A stretch of 64,000 bases of DNA from an uncultured Bacteroidales bacterium (GCA_902793405.1 CADBDH010000009.1:18780-82779); one strand, 5' to 3'. Numbered from the stretch's first letter, positions 15,542-24,514 are shown. Program-made: numbers and translations. Notes: generated by a model not told the origin, from the letters alone.

Positions 15542-18097
15542 TTAGTTGCCGCCGCCCATGCCACCCACGGGCGTGTTGCCGGTGGTGTTGCCCGACTGCT
15601 TGCCGCTGCCGATGAGGTCGTCGTTCTCGATTGACTTCTCGGCCTTCTTGACGCGTGTCGTGAGAGAGCCGAAGCGGTAACTGATGTTGATGCCGAAACG
15701 GCGTGCCTGCTGCTCGTAGCGGGTCCAACCCGTCACGTCGCCCTGGGTCACATAGTTCTTCATCGTCATGTACTTGCCGCCGAAGGGCACGATGGCCTGC
15801 AACTGGACGGTCAGACGGTCCTCCTTGAGGAAGGAGCGCTGCAGACTGAAGCCGTGGAAGAATACCGTTCCCATGCGGCCATACAGGTCGTTGATGCCGC
15901 CGCCCCACATGCCGGCGAAGCCCGACAGCTGCAGTTTCCAGGGCAGGAACTGGGTGACGTTGGCAAAGAAGTTGCCGCTCACGCGGTCATTCTTCAGACC
16001 GAGTTCTTTGCTCTTGTAGTAGTTGTAGCCGATGGAGCCGTTGAGCATGAAATTGGTCTTCTGGGTCATCATCCACTGGACGAAAGCCGAGACGGTCGTC
16101 GAGTAAGTCTTGAGCGTGTTGTCATAGGTCGATACCTGCACCAGTCCGTCGGCCCACTTCACGGCACCGATGCCGTTGTTGCTGAACTGGAACTGCGGGG
16201 TAACGTTGAAAGTCAGCTTGGGACCCACGCGCATATAAGTCAGGCTCACCGAGTGGTAGTGCACGCTGCCCAGGTCGGTATTGCCGAATGAACGGGTCGT
16301 CGGCGTCTCGATCACGGCCGGATTCAGGTAGCTGATACCCGGGCGGTTGATGCTGGCGGCATAGGACAGCTTTAGGCTGTTGGCAAAGTTGAACTGGTAA
16401 CGCAGGCTGGCACTGGGCACAAAGTCGTTGAGGTGGGCCTCGTAGGGATCCTGCTGGCCATCGGGATAGGTGGCGCGCAAGAAGCTGTGCTCGTAGCGCA
16501 GGCCGGCACGGGCATCCCACGGCCCGCTGTGGAAGGTGTAGCTCACATAGGCGGCACCCACCTGGGTCACGTGCTTATAGCGCATGTCGGTGATATTGTC
16601 GACGCCCAGATAGTCGAGCACGTTGTGGCTGCGGTTCAGGCGGTAGATGTACTTGGCACCGGTCTCCAGGGTGTGCTTCTCGGTCAAGGGACGTTTCCAG
16701 TCGAGCTGCACGGTGTGCTCGTTGAAGTTCTCTTTTCCGTCCTGGTCGATGCCGTAGTAGTCAACGGGCATGTTAACGAGGTCGGTATAGCGGGATTTGT
16801 CATTGTTCTTGTTGCGGAAGGCCGAGAGCATATAGCTCAGCGTGATGGCCTCGCCCTTGCGGCGGGTGCTGTGCTGGTAGTCCAGACGGGTGTCGAAGTT
16901 GTAGCTGTCGGCCTTGGTGTGGTTGCCCATGCCGTAGCTGTAGATGGGTTGTCCGGTGGCGCTCTGCATCAGGTTGTTGTTCACGCCGTTGCCGGCATAA
17001 TTGTAGGCAAAGCCGCTCAGCGACCACGAGAACAGGTTCAGCGAGTCGGGCTCCCAGCTGGCGCTCACGTCACCAAAGTGAACGGTGACCTTGTCGGTAT
17101 CAAATTTGGTATCGCCCAGCAACTGCGCCCCGCTTTGCTTATACTCACTCATGCTCGACGAGCGATAGCCCTGCCCGTTGTTGCCATCGTGATGGATGCC
17201 ATAGTCCACCGACAGCACCACCTTATCGAGCTGGGTCGTCATGTTCAACGATCCGCCAATGGCGCCCTTGTGGTCGGCCCTGGCCGACGCCATGCCCGAA
17301 ACGCCCTTGATGGTCGAATTGTCGGCCATGACGATGTTCAGAATCATCGTCGTGCCCTCGGCGTCATATTTCGCGCCCGGCTCGGTAATCACCTCGATGC
17401 GCTTCACGGCGCTTGCAGGCATCGCCTTGAGGATGTCCTTGGCATTGCGCGAGAGCGACGGGTCGGGATGGCCGTTGCGGAAGATTTTGAAATTCTGCTG
17501 GCCGTTCACGCGGATTTCGTCGCTGGCATCGACGCTCACCATGGGCACCTTGCGTAGCATCGTCAACACGTTGTTGGTCTTGCTGTCGGCATCATCGGCC
17601 ACACTGTAGCCGATACGGTCCACCTCCTGCTTGATGAGTTGGCGTTGGGCGGTAACCGTCACATCCTTCAACTGGATGTTGTCAAACACGCTCAGCAGCG
17701 AGTCGTTGACCCAATCGTCATCATCGGTGGCAGCCACAGGGACCTCACGCGTAAGCTTCAGCGAGGTCGAATAGCCCATCTGGCTGTAAGTGCCGTCAAG
17801 GGTATTGCCGTCGATGGTCGCCTTGTAGCTGGCGCCAATCTCGGGAATGTCGACGTTGAGTTTGCCGTCCTTGATTGATGCCTTGGCCTTGATGTCATAG
17901 GCCTTCTGCTCGGGCGAATCGAGCGTAGCGGTAATCTCATCGCCCTGCTGTTGCAGGTTCAGCACAACGGGGATGGTGTAAGGACCTGCCGTGATACTTC
18001 CTTTCCAAGCGCCGTTCAGGTCCTGTGCCACTGCGGCGAGGCACGTCATGACGACCACGGCGATAATCAAAAATCTGTTCAAAAATTGACGTTTCAT
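15542..18097 (-). CDS. Outer-membrane beta-barrel (TonB-receptor-like) protein with extra N-terminal domain
   Basis: This 851-residue outer-membrane protein starts with a signal peptide (about 1-24). An additional beta domain (about 27-118; ends near STSLKLTRE) follows, resembling the one found at the N-terminus of secreted Bacteroidota alpha/beta-hydrolases. Next come a plug-like domain (DVTVTAQRQLIKQEVDRIGY to GAKYDAEGTTMILNIVM, about 145-260) and a long beta-barrel of the OMP_b-brl_3 type. No TonB box is obvious. It is strongly similar to the next gene upstream (18253-20601), which lacks the extra domain. Substrate unknown. Confidence 0.83.
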   Translation of the reverse strand: MKRQFLNRFLIIAVVVMTCLAAVAQDLNGAWKGSITAGPYTIPVVLNLQQQGDEITATLDSPEQKAYDIKAKASIKDGKLNVDIPEIGASYKATIDGNTLDGTYSQMGYSTSLKLTREVPVAATDDDDWVNDSLLSVFDNIQLKDVTVTAQRQLIKQEVDRIGYSVADDADSKTNNVLTMLRKVPMVSVDASDEIRVNGQQNFKIFRNGHPDPSLSRNAKDILKAMPASAVKRIEVITEPGAKYDAEGTTMILNIVMADNSTIKGVSGMASARADHKGAIGGSLNMTTQLDKVVLSVDYGIHHDGNNGQGYRSSSMSEYKQSGAQLLGDTKFDTDKVTVHFGDVSASWEPDSLNLFSWSLSGFAYNYAGNGVNNNLMQSATGQPIYSYGMGNHTKADSYNFDTRLDYQHSTRRKGEAITLSYMLSAFRNKNNDKSRYTDLVNMPVDYYGIDQDGKENFNEHTVQLDWKRPLTEKHTLETGAKYIYRLNRSHNVLDYLGVDNITDMRYKHVTQVGAAYVSYTFHSGPWDARAGLRYEHSFLRATYPDGQQDPYEAHLNDFVPSASLRYQFNFANSLKLSYAASINRPGISYLNPAVIETPTTRSFGNTDLGSVHYHSVSLTYMRVGPKLTFNVTPQFQFSNNGIGAVKWADGLVQVSTYDNTLKTYSTTVSAFVQWMMTQKTNFMLNGSIGYNYYKSKELGLKNDRVSGNFFANVTQFLPWKLQLSGFAGMWGGGINDLYGRMGTVFFHGFSLQRSFLKEDRLTVQLQAIVPFGGKYMTMKNYVTQGDVTGWTRYEQQARRFGINISYRFGSLTTRVKKAEKSIENDDLIGSGKQSGNTTGNTPVGGMGGGN

Positions 18098-18252
18098 ATC
18101 CTTTTTCTGGGTTTAATTATTTTCGTTTCTATCTCTTAGACGCACAGCACCCTCAAAAAGCTTCAAAAAAAACAATATTTTTTTCATCCGTGCTCCCACA
18201 ACAGGAACGCGGACGCCGCTCTAAACTCTAAACAGTGAGCACAGCGAACGCA

Positions 18253-20601
18253 TTATTGACCACCCTTGCCGCCACCGCTTGATGAGCCACCGCCGGAGTT
18301 GCCGCCACCCACGAGGTCGTCGTTCTGAATGGAGTTATTGGCTCTCTTCACCGATGCCTTGAGCGAGCCGAAGCGGAAACTGACCGAGATGTCGAAGCTG
18401 CGCTGTAGATATCTGCCGCTCGACCAGCCGGTCACATCACCCTGGTCGATGCTTTGCGAGTACTTGCTGTACTTTTTGAATGGGTTACTTGCCGAGAGCT
18501 GAACCGTTAGGCGTTCTTCGCTCAGGAACGAACGCTGCAAGCCAAAGCCATGGGAGAACGACGTGCTCGAGCGGTGCCCATACACGTCATAAGTGCCTCC
18601 GCCCCACATGCCTGCATAGCCTGTGAATTCCAGGCTCCACGGCAAATACTGGGTCACGTTAACATAAAGGCTACGGCTGAAACCATCATTCTTCAGATTC
18701 AACTCTTTGCTCTTGAAGTAGTTGTAGCCAACCGAGCCATTGAACATGATATTGGTCTTCTCGTGCGCCATCCACTGCACATAGGCCGACAAATAGCCTG
18801 AACGCCTCTTCAGTGTGTTGGCAAAGGTGGAAACCTGAACCAGACCATCGGCCCACTTGACTGAGCCGATTCCGTTATTGCTGAAAGAAAACTGCGGTGT
18901 GACATTGAAAGTAAATTTCGATCCCACATGCATAAAGGTCATGCTCATCGAGTGATGATGCACGCTCCCCAGGTCGGTATTGCCAAAGGAACGGCTCGTC
19001 GGGCTCTCGACCACGGCGGGATTCAAGTAACTGATACCCGGGCGGTTGATGCTGGCAGCATAGGAGAACTTGAGACTATTTGCATCATCGATCTTATAAC
19101 GCACGTTGGCACTGGGCACAACGTCATCGAATTGCGCATCAAAGGCCTCCTGTGTACCGTCGGGATAGGAGGCACGCATGTAACTGTGCTCATAACGCAG
19201 ACCGGCACGCACCGACCACGGGCCACTGGCAAAGGTATATCTCACATAGGCTGCACCCACCTGGGTCACGTGCTTGAAACGCATGTCCATGTCATCCTCG
19301 ATGCCCAGATAGTCAATCATGCTGTGGCTGCGGCTCATGCGATAGATGTATTTGACTCCGGTTTCGATGGTATGCTTCTTCTGGGCAAAAGGACGCGTCC
19401 AGTCGAGCTGGACAGTGTGCTCGTCAAAGTCCTGCTTGTCGTTCAGATCCACACCATTATAAGGCACTGGCATATTGAAAGGCTCGGTATACAACGATTT
19501 GTCCTTGCTCTTGCTGTGCTGAGCGCTGAGCATGTAACTCAGCGTGATGGTCTCGCCCTTGAGACGCGTGCTGCGCTGATAGTCCAAGCGGGTGCTCATG
19601 CTATAGCCCTCATAGCGGTCATGATTGTCAATGCCATAGCTATAGATGGTCTGCCCAGCGGCGTCACGCATCAAATTAGTGGAGAAGGCTTTATCGCCAA
19701 AGTCATAGAGATGACCGCCCAACGACATGGACACGAGGTTCAGTGTGTCGGGCTCCCAGCTAGCGTTCAGGTAGCCGTATTGAGACGTCATCTTGTCCGT
19801 CTTATCGGTGCCATCACTCACCAGCTCAGCACCACTCTCCTTGTAATGGTTCAAGGACGAGCTGGTGCTCTCATCGTCATGCCCAATGCCGTGATAAATG
19901 CCATAATCCACCGACATCACCACCTTGTCGAGCTGCGTAGTCAGGTCAATCGAACCTCCCAGATAACCCAGATTGTCTGCATTGGCACTTGCCATGCCCG
20001 AGACACCCTTCAGGGTCGAGTTGTCGGCCATGACAATATTCAAGATGACGGTCGTTCCCTCGGCATCATACTTGGCACCCGGCTCGGTGATGACCTCGAT
20101 GCGCTTCACACTGCTGGCAGGCATCGCCTTGAGAATATCCTTGGGATTGTTGGTGAGCGACGGGTCAGGATGGCCGTTGCGGAAAATCTTGAAACTGGTC
20201 TGGCCGTTAACCCGTATCTCGTCGTTGGCATCGACGGTCACCAGGGGCACCTTGCGCAGCATTTTCATGACGGTATTGGTCTTGCTGTCGGGGTCGGCCT
20301 CGATATTGTAGCCGATGCGGTCCACCTCCTGTTTGATGAGCTGCTTCTGAGCCGTAACCTCCACATCCTTGAGCTGGATGTTGTCAAACACCTTCAGCAG
20401 CGAGTCATTGACCCAATCGTCGTCATCGCCACTGGCGGGAGCGGCCTGACGCGACACCGAGGTCGTGTCACTCTTCTGCTTAGTTGAGCAACTCAACGTA
20501 TCGCCTTGGATGGCTGTGCTATTGTTCTGTGCAACAGCCGCCATGCCACACATCAACGCGGCGATGGCACATAATAGCTTTGATATCAAATAAGGTTTCA
20601 T
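18253..20601 (-). CDS. Outer-membrane beta-barrel (TonB-receptor-like) protein, paralogue
   Basis: This 782-residue paralogue of the neighbouring gene has a signal peptide ending near VAQNN and a short linker. The same plug-like domain (VEVTAQKQLIKQEVDRIGY to AEGTTVILNIVMADN) and barrel follow, and it ends in a Gly/Ser-rich tail. Whole stretches of barrel sequence are identical to the first copy, showing tandem duplication. The ATG at 20601 gives a normal signal peptide; an in-frame ATG at 20622 would add seven polar residues. Three small membrane-protein genes lie directly upstream on the same strand. Confidence 0.83.
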   Translation of the reverse strand: MKPYLISKLLCAIAALMCGMAAVAQNNSTAIQGDTLSCSTKQKSDTTSVSRQAAPASGDDDDWVNDSLLKVFDNIQLKDVEVTAQKQLIKQEVDRIGYNIEADPDSKTNTVMKMLRKVPLVTVDANDEIRVNGQTSFKIFRNGHPDPSLTNNPKDILKAMPASSVKRIEVITEPGAKYDAEGTTVILNIVMADNSTLKGVSGMASANADNLGYLGGSIDLTTQLDKVVMSVDYGIYHGIGHDDESTSSSLNHYKESGAELVSDGTDKTDKMTSQYGYLNASWEPDTLNLVSMSLGGHLYDFGDKAFSTNLMRDAAGQTIYSYGIDNHDRYEGYSMSTRLDYQRSTRLKGETITLSYMLSAQHSKSKDKSLYTEPFNMPVPYNGVDLNDKQDFDEHTVQLDWTRPFAQKKHTIETGVKYIYRMSRSHSMIDYLGIEDDMDMRFKHVTQVGAAYVRYTFASGPWSVRAGLRYEHSYMRASYPDGTQEAFDAQFDDVVPSANVRYKIDDANSLKFSYAASINRPGISYLNPAVVESPTSRSFGNTDLGSVHHHSMSMTFMHVGSKFTFNVTPQFSFSNNGIGSVKWADGLVQVSTFANTLKRRSGYLSAYVQWMAHEKTNIMFNGSVGYNYFKSKELNLKNDGFSRSLYVNVTQYLPWSLEFTGYAGMWGGGTYDVYGHRSSTSFSHGFGLQRSFLSEERLTVQLSASNPFKKYSKYSQSIDQGDVTGWSSGRYLQRSFDISVSFRFGSLKASVKRANNSIQNDDLVGGGNSGGGSSSGGGKGGQ

Positions 20602-20646
20602 GATAGTTGTCGGGTTACGCAAAAGGCTTCGTTATCTCTTCTTGAT

Positions 20647-21201
20647 TTATTGTTCTCTTTTTGTCAGTTGGCGAACATCATCCTCGAGAGCTGCCGCTCG
20701 CTGGTAGACTGACGTTTTATCATATGTTACCCAGTATACAAACACAAAGACCGCGAAGATTATGGCAGCAAACAATATCCTCAAAATGCCGCTTGCACCA
20801 AAAATAATATCCACTAAAATATAGAGGAAAAAGAAAAGAAACGACACTATGCTGGCAAAGCGCCCACGTTTCCTGTGGCGCAAAACCCCTTCGAGCTGTT
20901 CCTGTCGGGTCGCATTCTTGAACTTACCTACCCAGAGCAGGTCGATTGCCGATATAAACATTTGCACAAGTGCAATGACCGCAAAAAGAATCATCTTGCA
21001 GCCCAGCTGAACGCCAATGGGGCGATTACAAAGTGACATCCACAAGCAAGAAGTAATCAACGCAAGAGCCATTACCACACTCCATCTTGAAGTTTTCACA
21101 ATCTTGGCAAGTGCCTGGTCAATACGCTCGTTCAACTCTTGCCTGGTATCGATAGATTCCTGATCATCACTGATTTCAATATTCATTTTCTCCTGTTCCA
21201 T
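20647..21201 (-). CDS. Small membrane protein, paralogue 3 of 3
   Basis: A 184-residue protein of unknown function. An acidic, Glu/Gln-rich N-terminus of about 40 residues is followed by two pairs of hydrophobic segments (about 42-90 and 118-160) around a charged loop, and a short charged C-terminus. The start MEQEKMNIEISDD closely resembles that of the next gene upstream (MEQEQMNIDRSGT). It probably belongs to one transcript with the other two copies and perhaps the beta-barrel genes. Confidence 0.72.
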   Translation of the reverse strand: MEQEKMNIEISDDQESIDTRQELNERIDQALAKIVKTSRWSVVMALALITSCLWMSLCNRPIGVQLGCKMILFAVIALVQMFISAIDLLWVGKFKNATRQEQLEGVLRHRKRGRFASIVSFLFFFLYILVDIIFGASGILRILFAAIIFAVFVFVYWVTYDKTSVYQRAAALEDDVRQLTKREQ

Positions 21202-21255
21202 AACCTCTGAGATTAATCGTCTTTACTACTTTAAACGTGCCGGGGCATCAATTTA

Positions 21256-21798
21256 CTATACGCCAGCCCCACTTTTTTTATCTTCCTGCTTGACGAGCTT
21301 CCGCAACCGATTGATTTCTTTATTACCGAACCCGCCAAACATCCAGCCGACCAAGGAAACGATGGCTATAGCAGCGGCGGCTTTTCCAATCAGCAGGTAA
21401 TTGTGTTCCAAGCCTAAACGGATGGCCTGAATGACCGCGAAAATAAGAATAGCGGTCAAACTCGAGTATGTTGCCTTATCATATTGGCGCAATAATTCCT
21501 TGGCATCGTCAATCGACTCAACTGATCTTATATAAATATAATTGATGATAATGATCACCGTTAACAACAGCATCACTAATATCGTGGTGAGATCCTCAAT
21601 GACTGTGCCATTAATCAGCTTCCAAACCAGCTCCACAACGAACATCCCCAAAGCAAAGCCGCAAATCCATCGGCTTAAGTCTAACCTTGAGTGACAATCA
21701 TCCTTGATGCGCTTCACCAACTCCTGCCGCCCGTCCTCTATGACAGCCTGATTATCGGCTGTACCGCTCCTGTCGATATTCATTTGTTCTTGCTCCAT
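21256..21798 (-). CDS. Small membrane protein, paralogue 2 of 3
   Basis: A 180-residue protein with the same plan as its neighbours: a hydrophilic N-terminus (about 1-40), two close hydrophobic segments (about 44-90), a charged loop (IRSVESIDDAKELLRQYDK), two more hydrophobic segments and a basic end. Function unknown. The gap to the gene downstream is 54 bp and to the gene upstream 64 bp, all on the minus strand. Confidence 0.72.
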   Translation of the reverse strand: MEQEQMNIDRSGTADNQAVIEDGRQELVKRIKDDCHSRLDLSRWICGFALGMFVVELVWKLINGTVIEDLTTILVMLLLTVIIIINYIYIRSVESIDDAKELLRQYDKATYSSLTAILIFAVIQAIRLGLEHNYLLIGKAAAAIAIVSLVGWMFGGFGNKEINRLRKLVKQEDKKSGAGV

Positions 21799-21862
21799 AT
21801 TTCACATGATTGAATTGTTATTTGACTGTTTTATACCTCAGACACACATCGGCGTTGGGAAA

Positions 21863-22423
21863 CTACATGATGGAATGTCTTTCTTGCTCTATGAGCTCAC
21901 GCATTCGCTCGATTTTTTCGTTCTTGGGAATTCCTCTTCCCGTCAAACAACTGACAATAGAAAAGAGCATCAATGCCAATCCAATAACACCAAAAATTGC
22001 TCCAATCCAATCCTCATCCGACCTGAAGACAATCAAAATGGCCACAAACAACAGGATAACACCCATCACACCCACAAGGCCCATATCCATCTTACGGCAC
22101 TTATCATAATAAGCGCACAGTTCTTGGGCACTCTCGCAATTGGTTATTGAGAGCCAATGCTTTTCATACCGTTTGCCCAAAATGCGGAGAATAGGCATAC
22201 ACAACGCTATGGTCAAAATAAAGATAGACTTGAAACACCATCCTTGCAGACTGTAAGCGTCGTAGAATACCATAAGCAAGAAAATAAGGATAGTGAGATC
22301 AAATAATATATCAAACCTCTTGAATTTTTTGGGCACGAATCGACTCTGTTCGATTTCTTCCTTGAAACTCGACATCAGTTCGTCCAGTTCGTTATTTACT
22401 GTTTCAGTTTCCATAACACGCAC
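21863..22423 (-). CDS. Small membrane protein, paralogue 1 of 3
   Basis: A 186-residue protein with four hydrophobic segments in two pairs and a charged central loop that contains NCESAQELCAYYDKCRK. That loop matches the SIDDAKELLRQYDK loop of its neighbour in position and pattern. Function unknown. It is the first gene after a good minus-strand promoter at 22473-22504, so it probably heads the cluster. Start could be 22423 or 22414. Confidence 0.72.
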   Translation of the reverse strand: MRVMETETVNNELDELMSSFKEEIEQSRFVPKKFKRFDILFDLTILIFLLMVFYDAYSLQGWCFKSIFILTIALCMPILRILGKRYEKHWLSITNCESAQELCAYYDKCRKMDMGLVGVMGVILLFVAILIVFRSDEDWIGAIFGVIGLALMLFSIVSCLTGRGIPKNEKIERMRELIEQERHSIM

Positions 22424-22472
22424 TATAGTTTTATACCTTATTGTTTAATTAACCCTTTATTAAGTGACTCTG

Positions 22473-22504
22473 CAAATATAAAGCCATATCCACCCACCGA
22501 CAAC
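22473..22504 (-). promoter_or_regulatory. Promoter of the small membrane-protein cluster
   Basis: On the minus strand, GTTG (22504-22501), 20 bp and TATATTTG (22480-22473) match the phylum consensus with one mismatch in the -33 element. It lies 50 bp before the first gene at 22423. Confidence 0.65.
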
Positions 22505-22783
22505 CGATTTCCGGCACAAAAATGCAGATTAGACGTTTTTTTTGCCCACGTCTGTCAAATATTTTTACACTTCGGGTCCTGCTCGTTTTGCTCAATGTTC
22601 AACACGGGCAGGATGGAGTAACTCTGCACCTGGATATTTGTCATTCTTTTGTTCATTAGACGCACCACTGAACAATCAAAAAGTTACAGAAAACTTCAAC
22701 TTTTTTCAATTTACAATCGCCATTTTATGGCAGAATTCTTTATTGGCGGATTTAAACTGTTGATTCTTATTAAATTACGTTAT
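22505..22783. other. Non-coding gap between divergent-looking clusters
   Basis: Apart from the promoter at 22473-22504, I see no gene or clear structure in the stretch between the small membrane-protein cluster and the HTH gene. Confidence 0.4.
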
Positions 22784-22999
22784 TCAATCTTCGCGATATT
22801 CCAGGATATCGCCGGGCTGGCAACCCAGCTCACGGCAGATACTCTCGAGCGTTGTGAAGCGGATGGCTTTGGCCTTGCCAGTCTTTAGGATGGAGAGGTT
22901 GGCAGGCGTTAGTCCCACGCGCTCGGCGAGTTCGCCCAGACCAATCTTGCGCTTGGCCATTTCCACATCAAGATTTACTATGATTTTACCCATGTTCAA
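22784..22999 (-). CDS. Small Cro/CI-type helix-turn-helix regulator
   Basis: A 71-residue single-domain DNA-binding protein of the YozG type. The helix-turn-helix covers about residues 18-45 (GELAERVGLTPANLSILKTGK), and the end CRELGCQPGDILEYRED is typical of the family. Such proteins are usually encoded next to a DUF2975 membrane protein, as here, where the partner's stop codon lies only 5 bp upstream. The pair probably shares one transcript. The inverted repeats around the promoter at 23702-23788 are candidate operators for this protein, which would make it autoregulatory. Confidence 0.88.
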   Translation of the reverse strand: MNMGKIIVNLDVEMAKRKIGLGELAERVGLTPANLSILKTGKAKAIRFTTLESICRELGCQPGDILEYRED

Positions 23000-23004
23000 A
23001 TTTT

Positions 23005-23655
23005 TTAAATGGTTAGGTCAAGTTCTTCTTTCTGCTTCAGCCCTATAGCGAAAATCTCGGCCATGATAAGAATCAGGCATGCGCTAAACAAACCGGTGCC
23101 TGATGTAGCATAATACAGGCTTGAATGACCGACAGTGTAATTTGCCACGGATAGTAATTCAGATTGATGATAATCATTTATCAAGTTAGCGGCAATAGAA
23201 TAAACCGAAAGTATTAACATGCACACTGCAACATAATTCAGCAATTTCACATTTTTCCAATCAAAAATGATTCCCTTGTTCACATTAATAATCACCTTTA
23301 TGAATTTAACAAAGGAAACGATGATCAGGTAAAACAGACAAATATCCATTGCCCAAATCAATATAAACTTAAGGAAACCAGGAAATTGCGAAAACGGCCC
23401 TTTAACAATTTGCGGTTGCCTTACTCGTTGTGACAATTTAACCCGCACTTCAGTAGGCCAGATTTTCACATCTTTTCCCCATCGGTCCTTCATTATCACG
23501 CAGCTCTCGTCACTTATCTCATTAGGAGACAGGCGGACAATTGAGGTGTAAGCATACTTAGAGATATTGTCAGGGACTGTAGCGAATGCGCTAATAAACT
23601 GAATAATCTCCAATGAGATAATTATTACACATAATATGTTAAGTTTAGTTTTCAT
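23005..23655 (-). CDS. DUF2975 membrane protein
   Basis: A 216-residue protein with four hydrophobic segments (about residues 5-25, 95-120, 140-165 and 180-205) and an extracytoplasmic domain between the first two. The family motif is seen in NVNKGIIFDWKNVKLLNYVAV. DUF2975 proteins are thought to work with a small HTH partner, perhaps sensing or antagonising it; the mechanism is unknown. It is the first gene of a two-gene unit with the HTH gene and lies about 65 bp from the promoter flanked by inverted repeats. Confidence 0.82.
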   Translation of the reverse strand: MKTKLNILCVIIISLEIIQFISAFATVPDNISKYAYTSIVRLSPNEISDESCVIMKDRWGKDVKIWPTEVRVKLSQRVRQPQIVKGPFSQFPGFLKFILIWAMDICLFYLIIVSFVKFIKVIINVNKGIIFDWKNVKLLNYVAVCMLILSVYSIAANLINDYHQSELLSVANYTVGHSSLYYATSGTGLFSACLILIMAEIFAIGLKQKEELDLTI

Positions 23656-23701
23656 AATTATTATTGATTAAGAGATTAATATTTTTCGTTTAATTTTAAT
23701 T

Positions 23702-23788
23702 ATTTATCGTTTTTCGATATACAAAAGTAAAAACGGTTTTGGTACCGTGCAAGAAATTTCGATAAAATTTTATCGAAAAACGATAAAT
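23702..23788 (-). promoter_or_regulatory. Operator cluster and promoter of the DUF2975-HTH operon
   Basis: Two 18-bp arms form a perfect inverted repeat: 23702-23719 (core TTTATCGTTTTTCGATA) and 23771-23788 (core TATCGAAAAACGATAAA). A further perfect 22-bp palindrome occupies 23757-23778 (half TTTCGATAAAA). Between the arms is a minus-strand promoter, CTTG (23753-23750), 20 bp, TACTTTTG (23729-23722). The word TTATCG or its complement occurs five times. The layout, with one arm over the start site and the others at and above the -33 element, is that of a repressor-controlled promoter. Confidence 0.75.
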
Positions 23789-23855
23789 TTAACCTTTGTT
23801 TGCATTTCAAGAGAATAATCACCTGGTTTCTCATTATATAAAAAACCCACGACTA

Positions 23856-23893
23856 CCAGAGAGAATATCCTCTGGTTGTTGGCATTATTTTTG
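23856..23893 (+). promoter_or_regulatory. Promoter region of ybjQ with short inverted repeat
   Basis: TATTTTTG at 23886-23893 fits the -7 consensus, 46 bp before the start codon. No TTTG is found at the right distance; instead a 7-bp inverted repeat, ACCAGAG and CTCTGGT (23855-23876), covers the -33 region and may be a regulator site. Confidence 0.45.
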
Positions 23894-23938
23894 CAGTGAC
23901 TATGATATGTGTTTTACTATTTAAATTGATTTAAGGAT

Positions 23939-24256
23939 ATGATACTGACGACAACCCCTCAAGTAGAGGGTTACACAATTAGAGAGTACAAGGGCGTAGT
24001 GACTGGCGAGACGATTATCGGCGCCAACTTCATGAAGGATATCTTTGCCGGCATCCGCGACATCGTGGGCGGCCGTTCGTCCAGCTACGAGAAAGTGCTG
24101 CGCCAGGCCAAGGACACGTCGATGCAAGAAATGATGGAGCGAGCACACGCTATGGGCGCCAACGCCATCGTGGGCATCGACATCGACTACGAAACCATCG
24201 GCGAAAGCAACTCCATGCTCATGGTCGCCACCAGCGGCACCGCCGTGGTCATCTAA
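23939..24256 (+). CDS. YbjQ/UPF0145 family protein
   Basis: A 105-residue soluble protein of the YbjQ (UPF0145) family. Family features are the N-terminal [20 protein letters not shown], the central [15 protein letters not shown] and the [14 protein letters not shown] strand before the final SGTAVVI. Members form ring-like oligomers and have been linked to heavy metal binding, but the function is not established. Single gene followed by a strong terminator. Confidence 0.92.
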   Translation: MILTTTPQVEGYTIREYKGVVTGETIIGANFMKDIFAGIRDIVGGRSSSYEKVLRQAKDTSMQEMMERAHAMGANAIVGIDIDYETIGESNSMLMVATSGTAVVI

Positions 24257-24483
24257 AACTAGAAACTACGAATTTCGCGAATTAAACTAAGGGCAACCGC
24301 GCTCTTGGCGTCACGCCAAGGCGCGGTTTAGTTTCTAGTCCCTAGTTTCTAGTTGGCATCCGCATCCTTGGGCCTTACGCGAAGACGCTAAGTTATTTAA
24401 AGGTCGGCGAACTTCAGGTCGGCGGATTAAACGGATTAAACGAAGGGCATCCGCATTCCATTTTGTTTTGGAGTGCGGATGCC
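24257..24483. repeat. Composite intergenic repeat with nested inverted repeats
   Basis: Perfect 12-bp arms AACTAGAAACTA (24257-24268) and TAGTTTCTAGTT (24343-24354) enclose the ybjQ terminator. Further on, GCATCCGC occurs at 24356-24363. A 15-bp hairpin (24446-24460 with 24469-24483) carries the same word in both arms and probably ends the GH31 transcript on the minus strand. The GCATCCGC word also occurs in the rnc gap at 13.9 kb. Confidence 0.7.
24295..24328 (+). terminator. Terminator of ybjQ
   Basis: AACCGCGC-T-CTTGGCG (24295-24310) pairs with CGCCAAG-GCGCGGTT (24314-24328), one bulged T and a 3-nt loop, followed by TTAGTTTCT. Confidence 0.65.
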
Positions 24484-24514
24484 ACATATGAGGATAATGC
24501 GAGTAATTCGTAGT

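Noticed and set aside
16433-17557. Open frame of 374 codons on the plus strand inside the first beta-barrel gene
   Set aside because: Same reason as the neighbouring paralogue; the frames are shared because the genes are duplicates.
18928-20487. Open frame of 519 codons on the plus strand inside the second beta-barrel gene
   Set aside because: Antisense shadow of a gene with clear signal peptide, plug and barrel motifs; no start context or promoter.
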